Source: Metridium senile (Eukaryota > Cnidaria > Anthozoa > Actiniaria > Metridiidae). From it: a stretch of DNA of 64,000 nt. Position numbers and translations under genes: made by a program. How positions within the stretch are numbered: the stretch's first letter is position 1; each line of letters begins with the position of its first letter. This document shows positions 44,319 to 54,967 of the stretch, piece by piece. Under the pieces are notes generated by a model. That model did no database searches and had not been told where the DNA came from. It saw only the letters and a list, made by a program, of their open reading frames with translations. The stretch spans positions 16,237,396 through 16,301,395 of the forward strand of contig OX459100.1 of NCBI GenBank assembly GCA_949775045.1, read 5' to 3'.

Positions 44319-45069
44319 TGGTTTTGTATAAACAAAAAGCTACAAAACCATCAAAACCCCGAAAATACATGCATGATTTATATCGAGTTGGAATAAATAT
44401 AGTTCTAACTACAATAAGGAATACAAATTGACTCATTGCTGATGTTAAATACGGTTAATACAAGATTGTTGCAAATAGTATTATTGTTTTGACGCTCATT
44501 ATCGTTGCTAATTATGCAAAAATGATCATAAAAAAACAGCCAATTTAGGCAACTTAGATCGACTGTAACAACTTCAAAACATAAAAACCTAGCAATTTTT
44601 TTCGGCAGTGTTTTAAGAAATTATCTTATCTTCACACACAGTGAATATCAAACTATTCCGTTATATCGAACATAGTTTAATTCGCGGCTGTTTTGAGGGT
44701 ATTTTTTAGCTCATGAAAACTGTGTCCTGAACAAAATTCTGCCAAAAATTCATCGTTAAAGCTACAAGTCTGAAATACGCTATGAGGCATATAGAGATAG
44801 CATATTTAAAGATTATTAGGTTTTTAAGGTTAAATATTGTTTGTATTTTGTGCACGAGATCGCCGAGTGGTCTCTATTTCAGAGTTGTCGAATTAGCATA
44901 TTTGCCTTCTCGCATAATAATTCAAATTTCTCCCAAACGAAAACAAATTTTTTTAAACTAAGTTCACAGGAGTGCTTATAACATGATAGGGTATCGAACT
45001 ACAAAATATGAACAAAATCGATGAATCGACTTTTGCCACGATATGTCTGGTTCTTTCTGACAGTCACTC
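44319..45069. repeat. Right terminal inverted repeat of the TTAA element
   Basis: It is the inverse of 38320-39067 and ends CAGTCACTC before TTAA. Confidence 0.85.
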
Positions 45070-45194
45070 TTAATAGTTATAGTTATATCTCTATGTATGT
45101 AAACACAATGTGATGTATGTTTTGTGCAGAGCCCCATTTAAACCAGCTATGCAGAACTGGGCATCTCTGCCTAAATATTGTTTATAAATAAATA

Positions 45195-45440
45195 AATGCT
45201 ACTGAGTAAAACATTATTGAGTGTTGTGTGTTGTAAATACTGAATGTAGTGGTAGTGAGTGTCTCAGTAAATGAAGAGCTACTATGTAGAAATACTACTG
45301 AGTAAAACAATGTTCTGTGTTGTAAATACTGAATGTAGAGGTAATGAGTGTCTCAGTAGATGAAGAGCTACTATGTAGAAATACTACTGAGTAAAACAAT
45401 GTTGAGTGTTGTGTGATGTGAATACTGAATGTAGTATGTG
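45195..45440. repeat. ~88-bp satellite array, right block
   Basis: It continues the units interrupted at 37857: gtagtgagtgtctcag near 45250 and gtaatgagtgtctcag near 45340. Confidence 0.88.
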
Positions 45441-45815
45441 GTTGGTGAACTTGTGTGATTGTGTGTTAGAATTATAAATATTAGTCACCAGCTGGGAAAA
45501 CTGGGAAATGAATAAATGTGTCATATATGACATAAAAAAAATACAGTAGAATTATCTATCAAAGATATCTTTTACTGATGAAGACCTTTGGCCAAACATT
45601 GAAGTGTTATTGAAAATGTTCAAAATCAGTGACAAAGGTTTTTTTTACAGATATCTGTTCTGCAGATTTTCATTCATGCTGACTGGCCAAAAGCCATGAC
45701 AAAATAGAGGCAAAACTATTACATGCTGTCAATAAGTGTACGTCGGTTACATAACATTGCGACCAAATGTTAATGTCATATTGCAGTTCATCAGAGGACA
45801 TACCATTATATTTAA

Positions 45816-46464
45816 GGTGACTCCAACATAATTGGAAGCGTATTTGATACATTTTTTAACTCGCTCGTATCGCGTCAAAACCCCACCAATGAATCTGAAT
45901 TTTACATTATTACACCTAATTCAAAAAAGGTTGACGGGGCGAACGGCAATTGGCGATTGGTGATTGGCGATTGCAAGACTGTGGATAATACGAATTTCTT
46001 CTTATTCTATTCTAAATTACCCAAACATCGTTAAGCGATGACCTTAGATGGATGTCTCGATGGTTTCCCTGAACGGTGGAGGCATTGTTTGGGTAATTTA
46101 GAAACAAATAAGAAGGAATTCACATTAACCATCGCCAATCACCAATCGCCAATCCCCGTTCGCCCCGTCAACCTTTTTTGAATTAGGTGCATGTGTTACT
46201 AAAAGAATTTAGGTTTCTAATAGATAATTCACAATGTTATTTCATAACCGCATTTGCCGTTACAAGCCAATTTTCTAACAATGATATTTCCAAATACTGC
46301 GCTCGGCAAACGCGGCTATGAAATAAAATTTTGAATTATCTGTTAGAAACCTAAATACTTGAAGTAACACATATGTAAAATTCAGATTCATTGGTGGTGT
46401 TTTGACGCGATACGAGCGAGTTAAAAAATGTATCAAATATGCTTCCAATTATGTTGAAGTCACC
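45816..46464. mobile_element. TTAA-flanked foldback element, 649 bp, containing a nested MITE
   Basis: GGTGACTCCAACATAATTGG begins the left arm and its near inverse ends the right arm. TTAA occurs at 45812-45815 and 46465-46468. The arms pair over ~95 bp and then over a second block (gtgttact...ggtttctaa) interrupted on the left by the element at 45912-46190. Confidence 0.85.
45912..46190. mobile_element. MITE with ACACCTAATTC/GAATTAGGTGC ends (copy 1)
   Basis: It is 279 bp with inverted ends of about 30 bp (cctaattcaaaaaaggttg) and further paired blocks inside (gattggtgattggcgatt, attaccca). A second copy lies at 51181-51471. Its insertion into one arm of the surrounding foldback is visible because the other arm lacks it. 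Confidence 0.8.
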
Positions 46465-46644
46465 TTAAATGCTACTATTATTACTATTAAAAATAAAACA
46501 TAATCAATTTACAATTATCATTCATATTGAATATGTTCATCATCTTTACTTAAGCATGTTGATTATCATCATCATAAGTCAATACAAGCCAGCTCTTTTT
46601 ATTTCTTCAATTTCTTCAACATTTGAGCAGTGTTGTTTACTAAA

Positions 46645-47115
46645 ATATTTAATGTAGGGGTAGTGAGTGTGGGTCGAAGTCTCTCCAATTAGTAGGACAC
46701 TTGAGCCTGGCTTAAATATTTAATGTAGGGGTGGTGAATGTGGGTCTGAGTCTCTCCAATTAGTAGGACACTTGAGCCTGGCTAAAATATTTAATGTAGG
46801 GGTGGTGAGTGTGGGTCTGAGTCTCCCCAATTAGTAGAACACTTGAGCCTGGCTTAAATATTTAATGTAGGGGTAGTGAGTGTGGGTCTGAGTCTCTCCA
46901 ATTAGTAGGACACTTGAGCCTGGCTTAAATATTTAATGTAGGGGTAGTGAGTGTGGGTCTGAGTCTCTCCACTTGAGCCTGGCTAAAATATTTAATGTAG
47001 GGGTGGGGAGTGTGGGTCTGAGTCTCTCCAATTAGTAGGACACTTAAGCCTGGCTTAAATATTTAATGTAGGGGTAGTAAGTGTGGGTCTGAGTCTCCCC
47101 AATTAGTAGAACACT
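46645..47115. repeat. ~71-bp minisatellite, seven copies
   Basis: tttaatgtaggggt starts each unit. One unit near 46940 is shortened by about 10 bp through loss of aattagtagg. The other units differ by few bases. Confidence 0.92.
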
Positions 47116-48799
47116 TGTGTCAGGTTATAAAAAGGATGAGACATTATAAAACAAATATGTACAAACGTAATGACGGTATGGTATCAAAATTGCGCGAAAA
47201 TATGAAAATATACTAATCAAAACATGCATAAATTAACATCATTATTATTATTTATATTGTGCAGACATTTTCTACGTTATATCAACCCCTATCAAACTAA
47301 CAACATTTATTGACATACCGTCCCTTGCAGTTCGACAGAATACACTCTGAAATCCTCAATGTTTACACACACAGCTTGAAAACAAATCTTGTTTCTTCAC
47401 GGTCGTGCTTGAATGAAAAAGTGCACATTTAAACCTCTAAAATGCAAGGCTACTCCACAAAATAAGCTCAACAAGATCTAACGTACATAAAGTTTTGCAT
47501 AATGCCGTAAAATAGGCATTTCAAAACGTTTTCACTTACCAAAAAGCTGCTTATCAACCCACGTGCGTCAAAACACAACAACCTTCGTCCGCCATTTTGT
47601 CTTCATGCTCATGCCCGCAAAGCATGATGCGCTCTACCATAGGGAGCCCAAGGTCCAGGACCAAATTGGAATGAAAATTCATAAAACAAATATTGTTAAT
47701 ATTAATATTGACGAAGAAGAAAAATAAAAGAAGTACTGAAAATGAAAGAAAAAAATTGATTCCCTTTTCACAAAGACGTCCATCAGTTTTCACTGTCTGG
47801 TCAAAGTCACGGTTAACATTAGCCTGTATATGGGTTTCATGTGCCACGTAACGCAACAGAGGTAGCCTGAGTATATTAAAGGCTTTCTGTGTTGGGGAGT
47901 GCATGGTAAGATAGGGGAGTGCCTTCTGTCCCTGTGCCTTCTCCTCTCCCCAGTTCCCCTCGGTAGGCCTGATCCTCAATCTACAACCGAGGTCAAGTCA
48001 GTAAACACGTAGACTGCGTAGCCTGACGCAAAATTTTGTACTTTTTCCTATTTTTTAGTGAGTATTAGGACGCTATCTTATAAAACACTTTTAAGGTGAC
48101 TGGCTACTTTTGAACGCCTTTTGAAAGTTCAATTCCAGCCCACGATGAGCTTAAACTGTAGTACTCCATGGCTTATTCAAGGCTCTGATCTCATCAGGGG
48201 AAGTGTACTGCTTTTTGGGGCCATGCTCCATATAAGCATGATAAAAAACATTTTTTAACAAGTTCTTTCGCTTCTGTTCCCACCGCAAAACCAAGTTAGT
48301 AAACTAAAGAACGTCTGTTCTCTCAGGCTACTCGATAGAGCACGCTTCCTCGTTTTCTATTTCTTTAAAAAAAATATTCAGTAGTTAAAATCAAACGGAT
48401 CGACGTACGTGCTCAGTGGAGTTATAGAGAACGCTTCTCAGCCAATCAGAGCGCGCGATTTATATCAAATATTTGATAAACTGTGATATAAATGCGCTGG
48501 GAGCTATCGGGCAAGAGGGGACGTGTGGCGAAGCTGTGTGACTTCTCTAGTGCTCTACATCTCCCAGAGTGCTTAAACACAAGAAGACCCTAACCCTACC
48601 GCTACAAGTTCTGCTTTGTATGTTCGTATGGGTACGTGTCTGTTTAACAAATCGAAGTCAGTTTTCTATGAGTCTGTACTGTAGTCGACAGTCAAAATTA
48701 CGTCACAATGATCAAAACTCAAGTGGAACCACGAGCGCAGCGAAATTTACAAGTTATGGTAAAAATTGCGTTCAGCGGACCATTAGATAAACAACCGCC
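47116..48799. other. Non-coding stretch with nothing recognised
   Basis: Short ORFs only. The 141-codon minus-strand ORF at 47554-47979 has no recognisable features. Confidence 0.3.
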
Positions 48800-48953
48800 T
48801 AGCCTGCAAAACAGGTGGTTTTGGGGAAAAATCGTTTTTTGGGGTTCCTGTGTTGTAACGAGGCCCCATGTTTTTGCGGGTATTCAGATAACACAGGAAT
48901 CCCAAATCTCGATTTTCCCAAAACCTCCACAACAACGCCTGTTCTGCAGGCTA
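48800..48953. mobile_element. MULE-like MITE, 154 bp, with 9-bp ACAACCGCC duplication
   Basis: It begins TAGCCTGCA and ends TGCAGGCTA, and the paired arms continue inward (ttttgggg and cccaaaa, cctgtgtt and aacacagg). ACAACCGCC at 48791-48799 and 48954-48962 is a perfect 9-bp duplication, the footprint of Mutator-like elements. The overlapping ORFs are palindrome artefacts. Confidence 0.85.
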
Positions 48954-49053
48954 ACAACCGCCGGCTATGCACTATTCATGATCAGTGGTCGCCAAAATTG
49001 TGCGCTAGCTGGCTATAACTAGTAGAGTCAAAATAGAAATATTGTTTTGTTGA

Positions 49054-49114
49054 CAACCTCGTTCCCAGGGCCCTCTCCCTTAAACGAAGGGAAGGGGCCC
49101 TGGGAACAAGGTTG
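49054..49114. mobile_element. 61-bp palindrome with 10-bp GTTTTGTTGA duplication
   Basis: caacctcgttcccagggccc pairs with its near inverse around a short loop. GTTTTGTTGA occurs at 49044-49053 and 49115-49124. It is extremely short for a mobile element, but the flanking duplication shows that it inserted. Confidence 0.8.
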
Positions 49115-49124
49115 GTTTTGTTGA

Positions 49125-49616
49125 TTATCAAACAAAATTCCCTTCCTCAGTTCAAGGTTGTTCGTAAGTCAAAGTTCCACATGGTAAAAAACAGCACATA
49201 CAGACAAAAATAGACAACAATAAGCTAAAGTATGAATACCCAGGTGATTATAGCAAATCGCACGCGCTGAGTGCATGAGTCGATGACTTCGGGGTATTTT
49301 CAGCTTTGACCTAAGCAATCACCATTCCAAACAGTTTCTTAACAAGGCCAGTTTACTTAACAACTCCACATAAAAAGATTTTGAATTCACAAAAAAACCG
49401 CCACCCGATTTTGAAATACGTATTTTCCTTGCCTTAAGGTCACGTGACCACCGGAATTCGACAAAAGCTTAAATTTTAAATTTTTTTTAAATTTTTAATT
49501 AAAATGTTTAAGAAACCCAAATTACACTTTAGTTCCAAATTTGAATTTCATTGGTTCAAGATTGGATGAGTTATGACAGAAATTGTATTTTAAGATATCT
49601 GAAAGATAACCCAGCC
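49125..49616. other. AT-rich non-coding stretch
   Basis: No gene or repeat was recognised. Confidence 0.3.
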
Positions 49617-49620
49617 TTAA

Positions 49621-51060
49621 GGAGGCTCGGGTCAGTATTTTTCGCGCTCACCCAGCGACGTTTGAAAGACTGTAGTTCCCGCGTCAGAAGGTATTTTGAC
49701 AAGATTTTTTAACACATGTCTACATATAGAATAAAGTTTTTAAAAAAGTTATTTTTAATAAAATCGATAATATTTTAGCCGACAAATGATAACGCCGCCG
49801 AATTTCTATGTAGCCTATTTTTGGGAAAAATCGACCTAAACTTTTAAAACCACATAGCCTACTTTAAAGCTGTTACCTAGGTCAACAATCTGGCAAAGTT
49901 TAAAAAAAAATCATCTCACCGATTTGGAATAAAAACGGGTCATTTTTTTTCCTAGCAAAAATTCATTGTTTTATAATATTTACCGATAACAACAGACTTT
50001 GAAGAGATAAATCAAAATCCTAAGAGCCAGGTATTAACAGGACATTTTTCTACATTGTCTGTGAATTTCAACAAATTTAGTCCACGGGATGTTTTTTTGG
50101 GAAAGGATATAAATCGGCAAAAGTTTGTCAGTTTTTGTGCAAAACTTCTAATTTTTACTTCTGAGCACGCTAACGAAAAAATCTGAGATAACTTTTTTTT
50201 ATTTTTTAGCTATCAAAAGTTCACCATATTTTCAAGTGCGCCTCTAAATTTTATAGTGATTGAAATATTTTGAGGCGGTCAAATAAAATTCTGAACGTGG
50301 GTATATTTGCCTTCGCTTTGCAGCGGCCGGTTTGTTTTTATTTTCGAGTTATACATGATTTGCATGCTTGTGCTTTTTTATACCCACGTTCAGAATTTTA
50401 TTTGACCGCCTCAAAATATTTCAATCACTATAAAATTTAGAGGCGCACTTGAAAATATGGTGAACTTTTGATAGCTAAAAAATAAAAAAAAGTTATCTCA
50501 GATTTTTTCGTTAGCGTGCTCAGAAGTAAAAATTAGAAGTTTTGCACAAAAACTGACAAACTTTTGCCGATTTATATCCTTTCCCAAAAAACATCCCGTG
50601 GACTAAATTTGTTGAAATTCACAGACAATGTAGAAAAATGTCCTGTTAATACCTGGCTGGAAGGATTTTAATTTATCTCTTCAAAGTCCGTTGTTATCGG
50701 TAAATATTATAAAACAATGATTTTTTGCACTGAAAAAAATTGTCCCGTTTTTATTCAAAATCGGTGAGATGAATTTTTTTTAAACTTTGCCAGATTGTTG
50801 AACTAGGTAACAGCTTTAAAGTAGGCTATGTGGTTTTAAAAGTTTAGGTCGATTTTTCCCAAAAATAGGCTACATAGAAATTCGGCGGCGTTATCATTTG
50901 TCGGTTAAAATATTATCGATTTTATTAAAAATAACTTTTTTAAAAACTTTATTCTATGTAGACAAGTGTTAAAAAATCTTGTCAAAATACCCTCTGACGC
51001 GGGAACTACGGCCTTTCAAACGTCGCTGGGTGAGCGCGAAAATTACTGACCCGAGCCTCC
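49621..51060. mobile_element. TTAA-flanked long foldback element, 1440 bp
   Basis: GGAGGCTCGGGTCAG starts the left arm and its inverse ends the right arm. TTAA lies at 49617-49620 and 51061-51064. The arms 49621-50305 and 50379-51060 are inverted copies of about 685 bp with few differences, around a 73-bp loop. No ORF of note is present. A transcript would fold into one long double-stranded hairpin. Confidence 0.9.
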
Positions 51061-51180
51061 TTAACATGCTTGAGTGATTAATAATTACCCCGACTCTGTC
51101 TCGGTTATTTTACGGCAATATTCATTTTGCCTTCTCCAAACAATTTTTTAATCAGCCATGTCTTCTAAATGATTGGGTAT

Positions 51181-51471
51181 ACACCTAATTCAAAAAAGCT
51201 TGAAGGGGCGAACGGCGATATATTGGTGATTCACGACTGAAAGTAGCTGTGGGTAATACGAATTTCTTCTTATTCTATTCTAAAATTTCCCATGCAGCAA
51301 TGTCTCCACCGTTCAGCGAAACTATCAAGACGCCCATCTAAGGTCATCGCTGAACGGTGGAGGCATTGTTTAGGTAATTTAGATAGCAATAACATGGAAT
51401 TCGTATTACCCACAGTTCCTTTCGGTCGTGCAACCACCATTCTCCGCTTTAACCTTTTTTGAATTAGGTGC
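51181..51471. mobile_element. MITE with ACACCTAATTC/GAATTAGGTGC ends (copy 2)
   Basis: It shares ends and internal blocks (cttcttattctattcta, gaacggtggaggcattgttt) with 45912-46190. Inner blocks pair as inverted repeats. Confidence 0.8.
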
Positions 51472-51544
51472 AGTATTTATAGTATATTGCAACTCGAGTA
51501 AAACTCTAATTTTGGTTCCTCATTCCGCAGCCCAAGCCTCGATA

Positions 51545-51548
51545 GCAT

Positions 51549-51585
<37 letters not shown>

Positions 51586-52190
51586 AATTCGCCAAGGCAG
51601 GTAAGATTACAAAAGAACATGACGTCCCCTACTAGGTAAAATTACCCTATCCTATGCCCTAAGAGTAATAAAAGACCCAACCCGCTTACACGCACCGGAC
51701 CCCCGTGCTACAAAAGAGAGAGAGAAAAAAAATACATAGGAAAAAAAACAAAAAACATATTTTTAACATTTACAATTATTGAAAGGATTTGGACGACGAC
51801 ATTTTACACAAACTAATTTAAATGAACGGATGTCGTCAGGATCAAAAACATTTGAGAGCCGAGTGAAGAAAAAAGATTTTAACTTCTTAGTGAAAGGTAG
51901 CAGATTCTCCTCGGCTCTTATATCAGCTGGCACAGCATTCCATAAATTAGTAATTCTAATAAAAAAAGAGTCACGATAAAGGGAAGTTTTTGCGAGTTTA
52001 GTTTTAAGAAAAAGTCCAGAGGTTCCACGGCGGGAACGTCCACTGCAAAAATGAAACAGGTCATTACAATTTAAGTCAATTATTCCTAATTTACACTTGA
52101 AGAATGTGGTACATCTATATCTATACATATATACATGTGGTATATATATTGTGGTAAGGCAAGGTATGCAAACACTAACCAATGCCATAG
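51545..52190 (-). mobile_element. LINE 3' fragment with (ATTT)n tail
   Basis: On the minus strand a reverse transcriptase C-terminal remnant is followed by a tail that reads (AAAT)n (51546-51583). The copy is 5' truncated. Its 5' edge is near 52190, but no target duplication was confirmed. Confidence 0.7.
51763..52080 (-). pseudogene. LINE reverse transcriptase C-terminal remnant
   Basis: The last ~105 codons include FFIRITNLWNAVPADIR and LPFTKKLKSFFF, the motif that closes many CR1/L2-like ORF2 proteins, and then a Cys-rich end. The catalytic domain is absent. The upstream part of the open frame (to 52188) is probably not LINE protein. Confidence 0.75.
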
Positions 52191-52227
52191 CTTTTCTCTA
52201 CACTTACTACCTACAATCGAGGCTTAA

Positions 52228-52436
52228 GGTCCGGGCAAACGGCTTCAATATGTGCTTCAACATTTACTTCAACATCCGTTCGATTTTGTTGAATGGCAAT
52301 GTTGAAGCTGTTTGCCACTCCATCTCGACATTGTCATTGAAACTGTTTTTTCCCCTACGTTCAAAATCGTTCAACAACCATTTTACAGCCTTCAGCAAAA
52401 TCGAACCAAGCAAATGTTGAAGCCGTTGCCCGGGCC
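52228..52436. mobile_element. Palindromic MITE, GGCCCGGGCAAACGGCTTCAA family (copy 1)
   Basis: The inverted ends ggtccgggcaaacggcttca and gaagccgttgcccgggcc bound internal pairs (ttcgattttgttga and tcaacaaccatt). It shares its ends with the copy at 52629. Both copies are preceded by gcttaa. Confidence 0.75.
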
Positions 52437-52628
52437 CTCATACCGCGCAATGAACAACAGGGAACCGCAGTTTGTAGGTTTTCCACAAAACAACTGATAA
52501 ACGTTTAAAAATTATAATTTAATAGTTCAATGTCCAAAATTTTGTACATAAGTTTTTTAACGGCGGACATTAGCCTGTTTTGGTTATTTATTTTAATACA
52601 AACTAGTTTCGAGTTTGTTTTTGCTTAA

Positions 52629-52783
52629 GGCCTGAGCAAACGGCTTCAACATTTGCTTCAGCAATGGTTCGATTTTGTTGAACGCTGTAGAATTGTTGTT
52701 GAACGTAGCAAACGGCTTCAACATTGCCATTCAACAAAATCGAACGGATGTTGAAGCAAATGTTGAAGCCGTTTGCCCGGGCC
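52629..52783. mobile_element. Palindromic MITE, GGCCCGGGCAAACGGCTTCAA family (copy 2)
   Basis: It begins ggcctgagcaaacggcttca and ends with the inverse. The two arms pair along most of the element (tgttgaagcaaatgttgaag). Confidence 0.8.
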
Positions 52784-52945
52784 GTCAGCAAATATCAAAC
52801 TCGAAACTTGTCTATTTGCAATTATGCAAAATCTTAAACGAATATTGTAGTCATAGAGAATATAATAATAATATTAATAATAACGTTAATTTCTGTAAGT
52901 CGTCCCATTATTTCTTTAACTTCTACTACCATGGGATTCCAACCT

Positions 52946-53071
52946 GGGGCCGGTTGTACGAAGGGTGGATAAAGTTATCCGCGGATAAAAGTTATCCACT
53001 GCATACGTTTTTTATAGATTTTATCCGCTGGATAAGGATTTATCCTATTCACCCTTCGTAAAACCGGTCCC
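52946..53071. mobile_element. Palindromic MITE, GGGGCCGGTTGTACGAAGGGTGGATAA type
   Basis: ccggttgtacgaagggtggat is mirrored by cacccttcgtaaaaccgg, with inner ggataaag and ctttatcc-type pairs. About 126 bp, non-coding. Confidence 0.75.
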
Positions 53072-53218
53072 TGACAGACAATTTTACTCTCGAAATTTGA
53101 AATTTAATATCTATTAACTGAATAAAATCGATAGCTAAAATGGTCGACATATTTGGCTTGCAGAGACTTCTTTTATAATTAAGTTAGTTGGTATCATGCA
53201 ATTATTTCAAAGCGTATC

Positions 53219-53419
53219 TAGCCTGCGCGTAGCAAGCGGTTTTTTTTCGGGGGAACGGAAAAAGCTGTTTTGGGATAGCTGTGTTACGGAATGGCCGCGT
53301 GAAACCTAAGACGTCTTTTTGCACTCGTCTTAGGTTTCGCGCGGCCTCATCGGTAACACAGCTATCATAAAACAACTTTAACCCGTTCCCCCCAAAAGAA
53401 ACGCTTGCTTCGCGGTCTA
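53219..53419. mobile_element. MULE-like MITE, 201 bp, with imperfect 9-bp duplication
   Basis: It starts TAGCCTGCGCGTAGCAAGCG and ends with a near inverse (cgcttgcttcgcggtcta). The flanks aagcgtatc (53210-53218) and agtcgtatc (53420-53428) agree at 7 of 9 positions. Paired arms include tagctgtgtta and taacacagcta around a cctaagacg hairpin. The TAGCCTG start is shared with 48800. Confidence 0.7.
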
Positions 53420-53843
53420 AGTCGTATCCTGACATATTGCGATATCATTGCTTTCACTTATTTCAAAAAATTGTTGTCGCAGTTAAAGCAACAGGCATTA
53501 AGCCAAGACTGAAATGAATCCTGGTTTTGTGCTGCTAATGTAACACAGCCGAGTTGTGGAATATGTTTTGGCTGCTGCTTGTTACTCATGACCTTTGACA
53601 GCAGCCAAAAACGTAATTCCCAACAAGCCTTTAATAGATGTTATTACGGATGCATGCAAATGAGACAGCAAGCATTGTATTGACCAGTTAGCCTCACTTG
53701 TATGATTCTTAAAATAAAAGAATATCTCATTTTCATACATCCATAATAATAGCTATTGGAATGGCATGGTACGAAAGAAGCTGAAAACGGCAGTAATGTT
53801 TTCCGATAGACATTTTGATTATTTGACAACATTATGATAACAT

Positions 53844-54007
53844 GCAATAGTCTACTTTCGATAGTTTGGTTGAGTGATCACACACAAATGAGCCAATACA
53901 ACGCTCTGGGGAAACAATAGTGATAATAATTCCTTCCCAGAGCTTCTCATTCATTCATATTGATTGAGCATGGTCACTCAACAAAAATATTGAAAGTAGG
54001 TTATTGC
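53844..54007. repeat. Inverted repeat, ~164 bp
   Basis: gcaatagtctactttc...gttgagtgatca pairs with tggtcactcaac...gaaagtaggttattgc. It is possibly a worn MITE. Confidence 0.6.
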
Positions 54008-54529
54008 GAGTCCCAGTTTTTCTCGAACATTGCTTGAAGCGCATGACGAGTGTACTGGGACCGAATTATTAAAAATATTGGGATTCCTGTGTCATCGAAG
54101 TATCTGACTAGGTTTGTTACATTTGTATTTCATACAGGTAGCCCGAGAAGTCCCAAGAAGATGTCAACACTGAAGGCCAATTTATTCGTTTCATGATATC
54201 GCAACAGACACTCGAACCTTGGATACGACGACTGACATGATTGACAGATGTCACTTACACCGAAGCGGAGCCTCGTGTGAAGATTATTGGCTGAGATTTA
54301 CATATTTAATAAAATCTACCAAAAACTTAAAAGAATCCTTTCTTTTTCTTTTCCTTCTTTTCTTTGACAATGCCATCGACAGACCTAAGAAACAGATAGA
54401 TAATAACACTTGTTAAAACGGACAAATACCTATATATGAGCTTATGAACGCTAACCCATTCGGAGTTTGAGGAGACAGCGATAGCGTACGACCAAGGCCC
54501 GTCTGGGCAAAGCTCGATCAGGTTTTTAA

Positions 54530-54961
54530 TTACAGCCAAACCTACAGAAGCGTTCCTATCAAGGTTGAAGGTCGATTTATTCTTCCAAACTTGATTTGAA
54601 ATTAGTTTTGAAATTTGCATAAATGAATCGAATCTTGTAAATTTCAAAATGCAGACTTCAACCGTCAACCGATAATGGTCCGGAAATCACGATCTGTGGT
54701 CAATAACTGATAATGCTATTGTAATTGAATACTTTAGTAAGTATTTATAACAATATTTCTGTAAGCAGACTAGGTTTAGCAAGTTTGTCCAAAAAAAAAA
54801 AAAAAAAACATTGAAAGTAATGTTTTGATTTGAGGCGGTTTTGAAACTTACAAGAATTGATTCATTTATGCAAATTTCAAAACAAATTTAAAATCAAGTT
54901 TGGAAGAATAAATCGAGCCTTCCAACCTCGATAGGAACGCTTCAGTAGGTTTGGCTGTAAA
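54530..54961. repeat. Inverted repeat with ~120-bp arms and ~190-bp spacer
   Basis: ttacagccaaacctac at 54530 is mirrored by gtaggtttggctgtaa ending at 54960. The arms (to ~54655 and from ~54843) match closely (cgttcctatc, tttgcataaatgaatc). The spacer includes a poly-A run near 54790. It may be a non-autonomous DNA element. No target duplication was resolved. Confidence 0.7.
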
Positions 54962-54967
54962 GTAATC

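Larger units (their letters stand above)
38320..45069. mobile_element. TTAA-flanked element with ~750-bp inverted repeats, 6750 bp
   Basis: The left arm starts GAGTGACTGTCAG and the right arm ends in its inverse. TTAA lies at 38316-38319 and 45070-45073. The arms (38320-39067 and 44319-45069) match closely throughout. No piggyBac, Kolobok or Sola transposase is visible inside, so it is probably non-autonomous, or its own genes have been lost. The interior carries the Tc1/IS630-like unit and a foldback. 39068-39680 and 43371-43805 hold nothing that I recognise. Confidence 0.85.
37858..45194 (+). mobile_element. L2/CR1-like LINE 3' fragment, itself split by a TTAA element
   Basis: The left part is 37858-38319 and the right part 45074-45194, ending in an ataaataaat tail. 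AATGCT flanks both ends (37852-37857 and 45195-45200) and matches the uninterrupted satellite units, so it is the target duplication. The LINE is 5' truncated to under 600 bp. Confidence 0.8.

Noticed and set aside
43808..44396. Two frames of 74 and 79 codons
   Set aside because: They lie on the two arms of the foldback and are inverted versions of the same sequence.
47554..47979. A 141-codon minus-strand ORF as a gene
   Set aside because: No domain, splice context or repeat support; composition resembles surrounding non-coding DNA.
51532..52222. aagcctcgat and atcgaggctt as terminal inverted repeats around the LINE fragment
   Set aside because: A 10-bp inverted match alone, around an element that does not use inverted ends; likely chance.
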